A stretch of DNA of 64,000 nucleotides. Source: Halomicrococcus gelatinilyticus (GTDB taxonomy: Archaea > Halobacteriota > Halobacteria > Halobacteriales > Haladaptataceae). The DNA is taken from positions 1,116,001-1,180,000 of the forward strand of contig CP100465.1 of the NCBI GenBank assembly GCA_024227995.1, given 5' to 3'. Positions 51,986 through 60,484 of this stretch are shown in pieces. The notes below the pieces were generated by a model that was given only the letters and a program-made list of their open reading frames with translations, did not search any database and was not told the DNA's origin. Position numbers and translations under genes: made by a program. Position 1 is the first letter of the stretch; every line of letters begins with the position of its first letter.

Positions 51986-53005
51986 CTACGCGTCGCGTTC
52001 GCCGACCTTCACGAGTTGCTTCCCGACGTTCTCGCCCTCGAACAGGCCGAGGAAGGCGTCGGGGGCGTTCTCCAGTCCCTCCGTGACCGTCTCGCGGTAC
52101 GTGACGTCGCCGGACGCGACCCACTCGGCGAGCTTGCGGGTGGCCTCCTCGAACCGGGGCATGAAGTCCTGGACGAGGAACCCCTCGACCGTGGCCCGCG
52201 ACTCGATGAGCGCCGGGAGTTTCCGGGGACCCGTCGGAATCTCCTCCGCGTTGTACAGCGATATCTGGCCACAGACTGCGACGCGGGCGTCCACGTTCAG
52301 CCGCGTGAAGACGGCGTCGGTTATCTCGCCGCCGACGTTGTCGTAGTAGGCGTCGACGCCGTTCGGGGCCGCCTCGTCGAGCGCCGCAGCGTAGTCGTCG
52401 GTCGCCTTGTAGTTGATGCCGGCGTCGAAGCCCAGGTCGTCCTCGAGGAAGGCGACCTTCTCGTCGGACCCGGCGAAGCCGACGACGCGTGCGCCCGAGA
52501 GCTTCGCTATCTGGCCCGCGACGGAGCCGACGGCGCCGGCAGCGCCGGTGACGACGAAGGTGTCACCGGCCGAGACGTCGGCCACCTCGCGGGTGCCGAA
52601 GTAGGCGGTCCGGCCCGGCATCCCGAGGACGCCGAGCGCCGTCGAGACGGGGGCGAGGTCGGGGTCCACCTGGTGGAGGTCGGTTCCGGCCGCGGTGGCG
52701 TAGTCGGCCCACTGGAGGTTGCCCGTCACCACGTCGCCCGGTTCGAAGCCGGCGCCGTTGGACTCGACGACCTCGCCGACGACGCCGCCACGGAGTGGGT
52801 CGCCGACGGCCCACGGTTCGGCGTACGACTCGCCGGCGTTCATCCGGTCGCGCATGTAGGGGTCGACGGAGAGGTAGAGCGTGCGGACCAGCGCCTCGCC
52901 GGGCCCCGGTTGCGGCACCTCCTCCTCGGTCAGTTCGAAGGTGTCGCGGTCCGGCTTGCCTTCGGGGCGTTTCGACAGCAGGTACGTCCGGTTCGTCTCC
53001 GGCAT
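51986..53005 (-). CDS. NADP-dependent quinone/alkenal oxidoreductase (medium-chain reductase family)
   Basis: A 339-residue zinc-free MDR enzyme of the leukotriene B4 12-hydroxydehydrogenase / CurA type. It opens NRTYLLSKRPEGKPDRDTF, has the family tag YLSVDPYMRDRMN (substrate loop), the Rossmann motif VVTGAAGAVGSVAGQIAKLSG and the cofactor-phosphate region, and YYDNVGGEITDAVF, CGQISLYN. It reduces alpha,beta-unsaturated ketones or aldehydes with NADPH. The ATG 53005 start is standard for the family. It diverges from the bifunctional nuclease gene. Confidence 0.9.
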   Translation of the reverse strand: MPETNRTYLLSKRPEGKPDRDTFELTEEEVPQPGPGEALVRTLYLSVDPYMRDRMNAGESYAEPWAVGDPLRGGVVGEVVESNGAGFEPGDVVTGNLQWADYATAAGTDLHQVDPDLAPVSTALGVLGMPGRTAYFGTREVADVSAGDTFVVTGAAGAVGSVAGQIAKLSGARVVGFAGSDEKVAFLEDDLGFDAGINYKATDDYAAALDEAAPNGVDAYYDNVGGEITDAVFTRLNVDARVAVCGQISLYNAEEIPTGPRKLPALIESRATVEGFLVQDFMPRFEEATRKLAEWVASGDVTYRETVTEGLENAPDAFLGLFEGENVGKQLVKVGERDA

Positions 53006-53128
53006 GGTACCGGGTTCGGTCTCCGTCGGAAAGGGTCCTCCGGAAGGGGAAGCACCGTGGGGGAACGAAGCCCTGCGGGCCTTGCACGTGTGAGCAAGTT
53101 TTTGGCGCTGGCTACCGTCGTGGGGCGT

Positions 53129-53581
53129 ATGGACGTGACAATCGACGCGGTGCGCGTCGCCCTGACGGAGGAAGGGGCACAACCCATCGTGGTGCTCGCA
53201 CCGGACGACGACGACGACATCCTGCCGATCTTCATCCGTCTCGAGGAGGGCGTGAGCATCGCCCGGGGGATGGAGGCCGAGGACATCGGTCGCCCGCTCA
53301 CGCACGACCTGTTGCTCGACGTGATGGAGGAGCTCGGGGGCCGCGTCGAACGCGTCGTCGTCAGCGAACTCGACGACCACACCTACATCGCAGACCTCCA
53401 CATCCAGACGCCGCGGGGCGAGACGGTCATCGACGCCCGCCCGAGCGACTCGCTCGCGCTCGCGGCGCGCACGAACGCCGCCGTCGAGGTCGCCGACGAG
53501 GTGTTCGAGGACGGCCGACAGTCCCGCGCGCAGTTCGACGACCTGCAGGACATCCGCGACGTCGCGGAGATCGGCACATGA
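53129..53581 (+). CDS. Bifunctional nuclease family protein (BFN/DUF151)
   Basis: A 150-residue protein of the family known for DNase and RNase activity in plants and found widely in bacteria and archaea. Blocks seen are QPIVVLAPDDDDDILPIFI, ISIARGM-type EGVSIARGMEAEDIGRPLTHD, LLLDVMEELGGRVERVVV, FYAxL-equivalent TYIADLHIQTPRGE and DARPSDSLALAARTNA. The catalytic residues are not well defined. Its stop overlaps the hisE start (ATGA), so the two are co-translated. A TTTTT-containing element about 25-30 bases upstream of the ATG may be the promoter. Confidence 0.87.
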   Translation: MDVTIDAVRVALTEEGAQPIVVLAPDDDDDILPIFIRLEEGVSIARGMEAEDIGRPLTHDLLLDVMEELGGRVERVVVSELDDHTYIADLHIQTPRGETVIDARPSDSLALAARTNAAVEVADEVFEDGRQSRAQFDDLQDIRDVAEIGT

Positions 53582-53880
53582 GCGGCGAACTCGCCACCGA
53601 CGACGTGCTGGACGACCTGTTCGCGGTCATCGAGGAGCGCAAGGAGACCCTCCCCGAGGATTCGTACACCGCGTCGCTGTTCACCCACGAGAAGGGCGAG
53701 AACGCCGTCCTCGAGAAGCTCGGCGAGGAGACGACGGAACTCGTCCTCGCCGCGAAGGACGACGACCGCGACGAGCTCGCCCACGAGAGCGCCGACATCG
53801 TCTACCATCTGCTCGTTCTACTCGCGATGAAGGACATGGACGTCGCCGACCTGCGGGACGAACTGGCCGCGCGGCGTTAA
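53578..53880 (+). CDS. hisE: Phosphoribosyl-ATP pyrophosphatase
   Basis: A 100-residue all-alpha NTP pyrophosphohydrolase. It opens DVLDDLFAVIEERKETLPED, then SYTASLFTHEKGENAVLEKLGEE, TTELVLAAKDDDRDELAHESADIVYHLLVLLA with the Glu/Asp metal ligands (EExxE and ExAD). It hydrolyses PR-ATP to PR-AMP in histidine synthesis. Other his genes are not in the window. The start overlaps the nuclease gene by 4 bases. Confidence 0.93.
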   Translation: MSGELATDDVLDDLFAVIEERKETLPEDSYTASLFTHEKGENAVLEKLGEETTELVLAAKDDDRDELAHESADIVYHLLVLLAMKDMDVADLRDELAARR

Positions 53881-53970
53881 TCCTGCAGTCGCGCGCCGAC
53901 GCCGACGGCTCGCCAGTCCGGCATGCCACCGGAGTTGTAACTACAGTTATAAAATACTGTCCGCGTTCCG

Positions 53971-54285
53971 TCACTCGGCCCGTTCGAAGCGGTGGCGGTA
54001 GACGGTGGCGTCGTCGTCCCACTCGAAGTCGTCGTGCGCGCGGTCCAGGCGTTCGCGGTAGGCGTCGAGGTCCTCCGAACCCTCCGCCCGGGCGTCCTCG
54101 TCGGTCAGGTCGCCCAGTTTCCGCTCGGTCACCTCGACCACCTCGAAGCGCTCGCCGTCGATTGCGAAGGTGTCGCCCTCCTCGGCGTAGGCGTCGCCGC
54201 GGTGGAGTTGCGAGATGCGGCCCGATGCGACCGCGCTCCGGATGTGCTCCGCCGGTAGGACCGTGCTGGCGTCGATGGATGCCAT
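53971..54285 (-). CDS. ASCH domain protein
   Basis: A 104-residue small domain. It starts MASIDASTVLPAEHIRSAV, then GRISQLHRGDAYAEEGDTFAIDG, FEVVEVTERKLGDLTDEDARAEGSEDL, and ends DFEWDDDATVYRHRFE. ASCH domains have a PUA-like beta barrel and bind RNA or nucleosides; some relatives hydrolyse N4-acetylcytidine. The start ATG 54285 is family-like; a longer frame is possible to 54327. It is followed upstream (54324) by a membrane protein gene on the same strand. Confidence 0.82.
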   Translation of the reverse strand: MASIDASTVLPAEHIRSAVASGRISQLHRGDAYAEEGDTFAIDGERFEVVEVTERKLGDLTDEDARAEGSEDLDAYRERLDRAHDDFEWDDDATVYRHRFERAE

Positions 54286-54323
54286 GGGTGCGAGTTCGAG
54301 CGCCCGCGACAAAACGGCACGGG

Positions 54324-54692
54324 TCACGCCTTCCTCAGCCAGCCGCCGACCGCGCCCCCGATGGCGCTGTCGACTGCGAGCAGGAACGTGACGATGACGG
54401 CCGCGAGGAACAGACCCGCGCCGCCGAACAGCGACCCGACGGGGCCGCCGACGAGGCCGCCGAACACCGTCCCGGCCAGACCGAGGAGCAGGGCGACGAC
54501 GACGCCGGCGACCGACCCCGCGAGCAGTCCGTGCCAGAAGCCCGACCCGAGGCCGCCACCCGCGACGTAGCCGGCGGCGAATCCGCCGACGAGCCCCGCC
54601 CCGACGTGGCCGACTCCCGGGACGGCGGTTGCGACCACGCCCGCGACCACCGAGACGACGAACCCGACCGCGACCGCGTACCAGTCAGTCAT
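54324..54692 (-). CDS. DUF5518 family membrane protein
   Basis: A 122-residue Gly/Ala/Val-rich membrane protein with about four helices (AVAVGFVVSVVAGVVATAV, GHVGAGLVGGFAAGYVAGG, GLLAGSVAGVVVALLLGL, LFLAAVIVTFLLAVDSAIGG). Gly-zipper repeats (GxxxG) are frequent. DUF5518 proteins are common in haloarchaea with no known role. The stop lies 38 bases upstream of the ASCH start on the same strand, so the two may share a transcript. Confidence 0.78.
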   Translation of the reverse strand: MTDWYAVAVGFVVSVVAGVVATAVPGVGHVGAGLVGGFAAGYVAGGGLGSGFWHGLLAGSVAGVVVALLLGLAGTVFGGLVGGPVGSLFGGAGLFLAAVIVTFLLAVDSAIGGAVGGWLRKA

Positions 54693-54829
54693 ACGAATCG
54701 ATAGGTGGGACGGCCCTAAAAGACGTCCGTCCGGGCAGCTCCCGGAACGGGCCGGTTCCCGAAACGCACGAGTTTTACCGTCCCGCGCACGACTGTCAGC
54801 TACACCGGCCGTCCGAACCGGAGGATATC

Positions 54830-55570
54830 ATGAGCGAAGGGAGCAAGACCGAACCGACCGACGAGGGTGACGGCGAACCCGACGTCTTCACGGTCGACGA
54901 GACGATCGGCGAGGGCGTCTTCGAGGAATCGATGGGTCCCGGGTCCTCGTTCGCGCACCTGTATCGTGGCGAGATCCACCGAATGAAGCTCTGGCGCGAG
55001 CGCCTGGACAGGACGAGCAACTGGGCAATCACGGTGATGGCGGCCACGCTGACGTTCGCCTTCTCCAGCAGGAGCAACCCACACTACATCGTCCTGCTGG
55101 CGATCGTCACCGTCAGCATCTTCCTGCTCATCGAGGCGCGTCGCTTCCGCGCCTACGACATCTGGCGCTCGCGGGTGCGGATGTTCCAGCAGAACGTGTT
55201 CGCCTACGCGCTCGACCCGGAACTCGGGGTCGTCGACGACGAGTGGCGCCAGAAGCTGGGCCGCGACTACCGCATCCCGAAGATGAAGGTGTCGCTGGAG
55301 GAGGCGCTCGCCCACCGCCTGCGCCGGGTGTACGCCCCGCTGTTCCTCGTGATGCTCGCGGCGTGGGCGTTCCACCTGACCACGTACGCGCAGGCGCAGG
55401 GATGGCCCCAGAACGCCGGCGTCGAGGGGCTGTCAGGGACGGTCGTCACCCTCCTCGTGGTGCTGTTCTACGCCGGCCTGTTCACCATCGCGTACCGGCC
55501 GCGGACCTGGCACGTCAACGGCGAACTCATGTCCAGCGACGTGACCGGCTGGGACTACTCCGAGGACTGA
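54830..55570 (+). CDS. DUF2270 membrane protein
   Basis: A 246-residue protein. A 45-residue acidic start leads to HLYRGEIHRMKLWRERLDRTSNW, two helices (WAITVMAATLTFAFS and YIVLLAIVTVSIFLLIEARRF), a cytoplasmic part (FRAYDIWRSRVRMFQQNVFAYALDP and DYRIPKMKVSLEEALAHRLRR), then two more helices. The RGE-x-x-R-M-x-x-W-R-x-R-L-D block is the DUF2270 mark. A GGAGG site 5 bases before ATG 54830 supports the start. Its end overlaps the convergent gene by 16 bases. Confidence 0.85.
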   Translation: MSEGSKTEPTDEGDGEPDVFTVDETIGEGVFEESMGPGSSFAHLYRGEIHRMKLWRERLDRTSNWAITVMAATLTFAFSSRSNPHYIVLLAIVTVSIFLLIEARRFRAYDIWRSRVRMFQQNVFAYALDPELGVVDDEWRQKLGRDYRIPKMKVSLEEALAHRLRRVYAPLFLVMLAAWAFHLTTYAQAQGWPQNAGVEGLSGTVVTLLVVLFYAGLFTIAYRPRTWHVNGELMSSDVTGWDYSED

Positions 55571-56190
55571 TCGCCCTCCAGGCGCGCGACGAGCGTCTCG
55601 ACGGAGGACGAGAGTTGCCTCGTGCCGAACAGTGCGACGAGCAGTGCGCCGGCGGCGTCGAAGACGAGGTCGACGATGGTGTCCTCCAGCCCGTACTGGA
55701 CGAGGACGGGGTCGGCACCGATGGCGTAGGCGACGCCGCGCGCGGCGAACTCCACGACCTCCCAGAGGACGCCGAGCGCGAGCGTAAAGAGCAGGACGAA
55801 GACGAACAGGAACTTCGGCGGGAACGAGACGGCGTCGGAGTGCTCGTCGAACGCGCGGGCGGTGGCGTAGCCGACCCCGGCGACGATGGTGGCCGAGAGC
55901 GTGTGCGTGAGGTGGTCCCACCACGGCACCGACTCGTAGAGGCCGAGCATTCCGATCGCGTGGAGGAAGACGGCCGTCGTGATCCACAGCGTCTGCAGCG
56001 GCGAGAGCGCGACGGAGTAGTCGCGTTCGAGCACGCCGGGGAGCAGGGTCACGCCGAGCGCGAGGACGCCGTTGACGAGCACGGCCACGTTCCGGGTGAC
56101 GATGCCCGCCAGCACGATGCCGACGATGGCGAGCTGCAGCAGCCGGACCACCCATCGCTCGCGTGGGCGGGCTGCGCTCGGAGGGGACAT
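55555..56190 (-). CDS. Polytopic membrane protein (YjdF/DUF2238-like)
   Basis: A 211-residue membrane protein with about six helices. Conserved-looking features include PWWDHLTHTLSATIVAGVGYA (His-rich, Asp-His-Thr-His) and LGVLWEVVEFAARGVAYAIG with Glu-Glu, and a final LEDTIVDLVFDAAGALLVAL. The H-x-x-H and E-x-x-E-in-membrane pattern recalls DUF2238/YjdF proteins, role unknown. The start ATG 56190 has a TTTACG element about 25 bases upstream; the longer frame upstream is out of style. It shares its promoter side with sepF, which diverges from it. Confidence 0.78.
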   Translation of the reverse strand: MSPPSAARPRERWVVRLLQLAIVGIVLAGIVTRNVAVLVNGVLALGVTLLPGVLERDYSVALSPLQTLWITTAVFLHAIGMLGLYESVPWWDHLTHTLSATIVAGVGYATARAFDEHSDAVSFPPKFLFVFVLLFTLALGVLWEVVEFAARGVAYAIGADPVLVQYGLEDTIVDLVFDAAGALLVALFGTRQLSSSVETLVARLEGDQSSE

Positions 56191-56391
56191 ACCCGAACGT
56201 ACACACTCCGGTACGTAAACCGTGGGCTTCGGCGGCGGCGCGAACCCGCCAGGGCGTCGGCCGCCCATCCGACAGACGAAGCCGTGTCGGGCCGCTGGTG
56301 GTCCCGACCGCACGGGTCCCGACGCTGGAGGTGTCGGCCGCGTACGAGCGGTCCCGGGAGGGGTGTCGCACCCGTACGTCTGACGTAAGAA

Positions 56392-56398
56392 CTATACT
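56392..56398 (+). promoter_or_regulatory. TATA box of sepF
   Basis: CTATACT lies 23-29 bases before ATG 56421, so a leaderless sepF transcript is expected. Confidence 0.55.
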
Positions 56399-56420
56399 CG
56401 CTCGAAAGTCCCTTTTTCCT

Positions 56421-56777
56421 ATGGGATTCATGAGCAAAATTCTCGGCGACCGTCCCGCCGGGACCGTCGACGACTACGTCGAGCTCGACCTCGACGACTT
56501 CGAGACGGAGACGGACGACGCACAGATGAGCGTCCACATCGCGGAAGTGCAGGGCCAACAGGACATGATCGACATCAAGGACGCCATCTACGACGGCGAC
56601 CTCGTCATCGCCGACATCACGCGCCTCCGGACGGAGGACACGACCGTCGAGCGCATCACCGCCGAGCTCCAGCAGGTCGCGCGCGAGGTCGACGGCGACA
56701 TCGTCCAGAAGGGGGACGACCAGCTCATCGTCACGCCGACGGGCGTCGGAATCAGTCGCGAGAAACTCGGTCGGTGA
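56421..56777 (+). CDS. sepF: Cell division protein SepF
   Basis: A 118-residue SepF, the membrane anchor of the FtsZ ring in archaea. The N-terminus MGFMSKILGDRPAG is the membrane-binding amphipathic helix, an acidic linker follows (VELDLDDFETETDD) and the SepF core is HIAEVQGQQDMIDIKDAIYD to VIADITRLR and IVTPTGVGIS. Haloarchaeal SepF recruits FtsZ1 and FtsZ2. ATG 56421 is chosen over ATG 56430 because it matches the TATA spacing and the usual MG-x-MSK start. It is 9.2 kb from ftsZ1 in this window. Confidence 0.93.
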   Translation: MGFMSKILGDRPAGTVDDYVELDLDDFETETDDAQMSVHIAEVQGQQDMIDIKDAIYDGDLVIADITRLRTEDTTVERITAELQQVAREVDGDIVQKGDDQLIVTPTGVGISREKLGR

Positions 56778-57170
56778 CTAGACGTCGTCGGGAGCGTCCG
56801 CGTCGTCCTCGACTGCTCGCTTCATCGAGTCGCGGCGCGACTTCGCGTCGCGACCGGTCGCCTCGAGGAGGAACTCGTTCTTCTTGTTGACCGCGTCCGC
56901 CGCGGCGTCGGCGTGGCCCTCGGCGATGACGTCCTCGGCGGGGCGCTCCTCGAAGTGGACCGCGAGCTTGTCCTTCTTGCCGCTGTACTCGGCGGCACCG
57001 GCCACGATGCGGTCGAACACCGGATTGTCGGGGTCCGCGACCACGTAGAGCTCGTGTCCGTCGACCTCCTCGGTACCGGAGACGGTGCCGAAGTACTCCT
57101 CGATCTTCCCCTTCAAGTCCGGAATACGGTCTTCGAGATGCTCACCGCGTCGCATCTTGTACTCTTTCAT
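56778..57170 (-). CDS. DUF5611 protein
   Basis: A 130-residue soluble protein opening MKEYKMRRGEHLEDRIPDLK. An alpha/beta N-terminal part has EYFGTVSGTEEVDGHELYVV; the C-terminal part is a charged helix (NKKNEFLLEATGRDAKSRRDSMKRA) and an Asp/Ala tail. DUF5611 is conserved in archaea with no known job. A GTATACAT element lies about 28-35 bases before the ATG. It is convergent with sepF, stop to stop (adjacent). Confidence 0.85.
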   Translation of the reverse strand: MKEYKMRRGEHLEDRIPDLKGKIEEYFGTVSGTEEVDGHELYVVADPDNPVFDRIVAGAAEYSGKKDKLAVHFEERPAEDVIAEGHADAAADAVNKKNEFLLEATGRDAKSRRDSMKRAVEDDADAPDDV

Positions 57171-57214
57171 GGATAGCAGCACGTTGGACAGCGTGATGTA
57201 TACCCTTTTCGCGT

Positions 57215-58015
57215 TCAGGTGCGCTCGCTGAGATAGCCCCTGCGACACTCGGGACAGATGTCGCCGGCGCGCAGGGAGGAGTCGGTCACGTCGTCGACGT
57301 GGTTGCACTCGGGGCAGACGAGGTCCGCGTCCAGGGTCGTCTCGGCCGCCTGGTCCGGCTTCGGTGCCTCGCGCGCCCGGGTGAACCCGGTGTCCTCCTG
57401 GGGAGCAGGCGTCGACGGCGAGGACTGCGATTCGGCCTCGACGAACTCCGCGTCGTCCTCGACCTCGGGCGCATCCTCTGGGGTCAGGCCGCCGCCGAAC
57501 TCGACGTCCGCACCGTCGCCGTCGTCGGGCCGTGCGTCGAACCCCTCGTCTTCCCCCTCGGTGTCGGGCCACTCGCCGTGCCCGCGCTCGGTCGGCTCCT
57601 CGGTGTCGTCCGACTCCGGCCACTCGCCGTGCCCGCGCTCGTCGTCGTCCGCCCCCTCGTCCTCGTCGTCATCGTCGTCGTCGAGGATGACGCCGTCGTC
57701 CTCCTCGGCGTTCTCCGGCGGTTCGAACCCGTCGTCGAAGGTCGACGGCTCCTCGCCGTCGCTCGTCGTGCCAGTGTCGACGGCGTTCACCGGTTCCGTC
57801 TCGACGGCCTGGCTCTCGGGGGGCTCGGGATTCGGTTCCGGGTCCTCGATAGCCGTTACTTCCTTGTTCTCGCTGACGACGCTCCGGTCGCCACAGCGGC
57901 TGCACTCCTTGAACTCCCGGACGGTGACGACGACTTCGTTGCCCTGCTCCTCGCGCTCACGCTCGATTTCGGGCTCGCCGTAGTCGTGCCCCAGCAGCGA
58001 ACACCTGAGACCCAT
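57215..58015 (-). CDS. Acidic protein with N- and C-terminal zinc-binding parts (DUF7093-like)
   Basis: A 266-residue protein. The start MGLRCSLLGHDYGEPEIERE and KECSRCGDRSVV give one Cys-rich unit; the C-terminus has a zinc ribbon (LVCPECNHVDD ... GDICPECRRGYLS). Between them runs about 170 residues of Asp/Glu-rich disordered sequence including two copies of ERGHGEWP (about 125-150). The layout is shared with haloarchaeal proteins of unknown function. A TTTTAGTA element lies about 25-30 bases before the ATG. The zinc ribbons suggest protein or nucleic-acid binding. Confidence 0.75.
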   Translation of the reverse strand: MGLRCSLLGHDYGEPEIEREREEQGNEVVVTVREFKECSRCGDRSVVSENKEVTAIEDPEPNPEPPESQAVETEPVNAVDTGTTSDGEEPSTFDDGFEPPENAEEDDGVILDDDDDDEDEGADDDERGHGEWPESDDTEEPTERGHGEWPDTEGEDEGFDARPDDGDGADVEFGGGLTPEDAPEVEDDAEFVEAESQSSPSTPAPQEDTGFTRAREAPKPDQAAETTLDADLVCPECNHVDDVTDSSLRAGDICPECRRGYLSERT

Positions 58016-58061
58016 TGACAGTGACTTTTTTTCACCGGGTACTAAAAGGGTACTGCTTCCT

Positions 58062-58706
58062 CTAGCTCGGGCCGAAGTTCTCTGCCTTCGCCGCGTCGGG
58101 GTCGTGGCCGGCCGCTGCGAGGGCGTCCTCGGCGTCCGCGAGGAAGTCGGCGAAGCCGTAGACGAACGGCTGGCCGTCGGCCGCCGAGAGCACCTCCCGC
58201 ACGCGGTCGTCGTCGGACAGCGGCTCCGTCGTCATCACGACGGTCGCCCCCTCTGCTTCGAGCGCGCGCAGGCGGTCCTCGTGGGCCGGTTCCTCGTCGC
58301 GGTAGACGACCGTCACGTCGCTGCCGTCGTCGGCGGCGCGCTCGCCGATGCCGACCGCCGGGCCGACGCCGGGACCGCCGGCGAGCACGACGACCGACGC
58401 TTCGTCCTCGTAGTAGGCGTCGCCGTAGGGACCCGCGACGCCGACGGTGTCGCCGGGATCGCGCTCGGCAAGCCACGGACTGAGGTCGCCCTCGGGGTCG
58501 ACCCCGACCGTTATCTCGAACGTCTCCTCGGCCGACGGCGAGGAGAGCGTGTAGTGGCGGGTGACCGCCTCGCCGTCCACCTCGCCCCGCACCTGGACGA
58601 ACTGCCCGGGGCGGGCGTCGAACCCTGCCGGCGTCGCCAGTTCCAGCGCGACCGTCGCCGGGCCGACATCCCTGACGGCCCGCACCTCGACTTCGGTTGC
58701 GTCCAT
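58062..58706 (-). CDS. FAD/NAD(P)-binding ferredoxin reductase-like protein
   Basis: A 214-residue short FNR-fold reductase. FAD-binding RHYTLSSPS (RxYS type) is at about residue 50, the NAD loop is VVVLAGGPGVGPAVGIG, and the C-terminal region ends in QPFVYGFADFLADAEDAL, where Phe replaces the Cys of CG motifs. There is no iron-sulfur domain. It is likely an NAD(P)H-dependent oxidoreductase of unknown partner, distinct from the longer one near 32.2 kb. It converges with no near neighbour. Confidence 0.82.
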   Translation of the reverse strand: MDATEVEVRAVRDVGPATVALELATPAGFDARPGQFVQVRGEVDGEAVTRHYTLSSPSAEETFEITVGVDPEGDLSPWLAERDPGDTVGVAGPYGDAYYEDEASVVVLAGGPGVGPAVGIGERAADDGSDVTVVYRDEEPAHEDRLRALEAEGATVVMTTEPLSDDDRVREVLSAADGQPFVYGFADFLADAEDALAAAGHDPDAAKAENFGPS

Positions 58707-58989
58707 GTTCGGGGGTTGGTGCGGACGCGACTAAGAAGTTCCCGCTCTGGATCCGGAGAACGTCTGGAGCGCACGGCGCGCGAACCAGCATCTCCACGGC
58801 CACCCAGAAAGCCCCTGTCGGTTGGTCGCCCACTGAAACGGGGGAAGCCACCCGATCGAGTGGAACGATGGACACTTTCTGACCCCCGCACTGGGGGACG
58901 CGAACCCAGGACGTCCACTCACCCCGTTTTCGGGGAGCGGATTCACCGGAAAGCGGGCCTTTTTGCTCGCGCGACTCCACGGCCCGACC

Positions 58990-59739
58990 ATGACGTTCAG
59001 CATCTGCGTGCGCGAGGAGTACGAGGACGAATCGGGCGAGGACCAGCTCCGGTTCGGCGTCGCGGTAACGACCCGCCTGCCGGGGGTGGGGACGCTGTGC
59101 CCGTTCGCGAGCGAGAACGGCGCGGTGGCGACCCAGAGCCTCGTCAACGTCGACCTCGGCCGGAAGGGCATCGAGTACCTCGACGACGGCCTCGCGGTCG
59201 AGGACGCGCTCGACGCCCTGCTCTCGGCCGACGACGGCGCACCCCAGCGCCAGCTGCACGGCGTCGACGCCGAGGGGACGTTCACCTTCTCCGGCGAGGA
59301 GTGCAAGGAGTGGTACGGCCACACGAGCGGCGACAACTACACCGTCGCCGGGAACCTGCTGACCGGGGAAGCCGTCGTCAGGGAGACGGCGCAGGCGTAC
59401 GAGGACGCCGCGAGCGACGCCCGGACGGGCCTCGGCGACGAGACGGACGCGCCGCTCGCGGAGCGACTCGTCGACGCGCTGGCGGCCGGCCACGCCGAGG
59501 GCGGCGACAAGCGCGAGGAACTCCACGTCCAGAGCGCGGCGGTGGTCGTCGAGCGCACCGAGGACGAGGAGATGGAGCCGTACTACGACGACCTGCGCGT
59601 CGACGCCACCGAGACGCCCATCGCGGACCTCCGGGAGACCTACGAACTCGCCCGGGAGGGGTACGAGATGGCGGTCGAGCGCTACAGCGAAGCCTACGAG
59701 GAGGACGACCTGTCGGGGAGCGACGAGGACGGAGAGTAG
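58990..59739 (+). CDS. DUF1028 family protein (Ntn-hydrolase-like fold)
   Basis: A 249-residue protein. The opening MTFSICVREEYEDESGEDQLRFGVAV and blocks ENGAVATQSLVNVDLGRKGIEYL, QRQLHGVDAEGTFTFSG, HTSGDNYTVAGNLLTGEAVV define DUF1028. The fold resembles Ntn hydrolases, but an N-terminal nucleophile is not exposed at residue 2 (Thr2 could serve after Met removal). A hydrolase of peptides or amides is suspected. A CCTTTTTGC element lies about 25-30 bases before ATG 58990. The C-terminal 60 residues are an acidic helical extension. Confidence 0.82.
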   Translation: MTFSICVREEYEDESGEDQLRFGVAVTTRLPGVGTLCPFASENGAVATQSLVNVDLGRKGIEYLDDGLAVEDALDALLSADDGAPQRQLHGVDAEGTFTFSGEECKEWYGHTSGDNYTVAGNLLTGEAVVRETAQAYEDAASDARTGLGDETDAPLAERLVDALAAGHAEGGDKREELHVQSAAVVVERTEDEEMEPYYDDLRVDATETPIADLRETYELAREGYEMAVERYSEAYEEDDLSGSDEDGE

Positions 59740-59789
59740 GAACGACGAGAACGAGAGTAGGGGTGAACAGCGACGGAAGCGGCGGTCGT

Positions 59790-60269
59790 TCAGACGGTGA
59801 ACTCGAACAGTTCGTCGCCGACGTGGTGGAGCGACTCGACGACCTTGCCGCTGTCGCCGACCATGTCGTCGCCCGCGGTCTTCGCGCGGCCGACGGCCAG
59901 CACCTTCCCGTGGGTCTCCTCGGCGATGACGACGAGGTCGCCGGGGTCGATGGAGTCGTCGGCCTCGACGATGCCGGGGCGCATCACGTCGGCCCCGTCG
60001 CTGACGAACGAGATGGCGCCGGCGTCGACGGTGACGACGCGGTCCTGCGGCGGGTGGGCGTTCGCACCCTCGACGGTGAGGAACGGTTCGTCGTCGACGT
60101 AGAGGACGTGTTGCTCGCCGTCGACCAGCACGACGTCGAACTCCGAATCCTCCAGCTCGACGAGTTCGTACGTGTCGGCGTCGAGGTCGACGCCCACGCG
60201 GTCCGCGAGCGCGTCCTCGATCTCGCGCACCTCGTCGCTGCGGAGGTGGTGGCGTGACTTGACCTGCAT
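59790..60269 (-). CDS. PUA domain RNA-binding protein
   Basis: A 159-residue protein starting MQVKSRHHLRSDEVREIEDAL. The N-terminal half is a small alpha/beta domain (TYELVELEDSEFDVVLVDGE); the C-terminal half, about 75-155, is a PUA domain (RVVTVDAGAISFVSDGADVMRPGIVEADD, DLVVIAEETHGKVLAVGRAKT). Such proteins bind tRNA or rRNA and are related to MCT-1/Tma20. It is alone between two opposite-strand genes. Confidence 0.88.
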   Translation of the reverse strand: MQVKSRHHLRSDEVREIEDALADRVGVDLDADTYELVELEDSEFDVVLVDGEQHVLYVDDEPFLTVEGANAHPPQDRVVTVDAGAISFVSDGADVMRPGIVEADDSIDPGDLVVIAEETHGKVLAVGRAKTAGDDMVGDSGKVVESLHHVGDELFEFTV

Positions 60270-60484
60270 ACCACATCGTCCGTCGCTGCTCGGCATAAAG
60301 CCCCGACTTTCGCGACGCCGCGGGCGGTCGGTCACCGCCGACGCGGCCCGAGTGGCCGCTGTCCGATGACCGTCGCCCAGGTGCCGGACCGACGTCCCCG
60401 CACGCCTGGACGGGGCCAGTCGCCGGAAACCGGCGACCCGATTCCGGCAAAAGGGCGAAGTAGGCAGGGGTCGAATGGAGTGGT

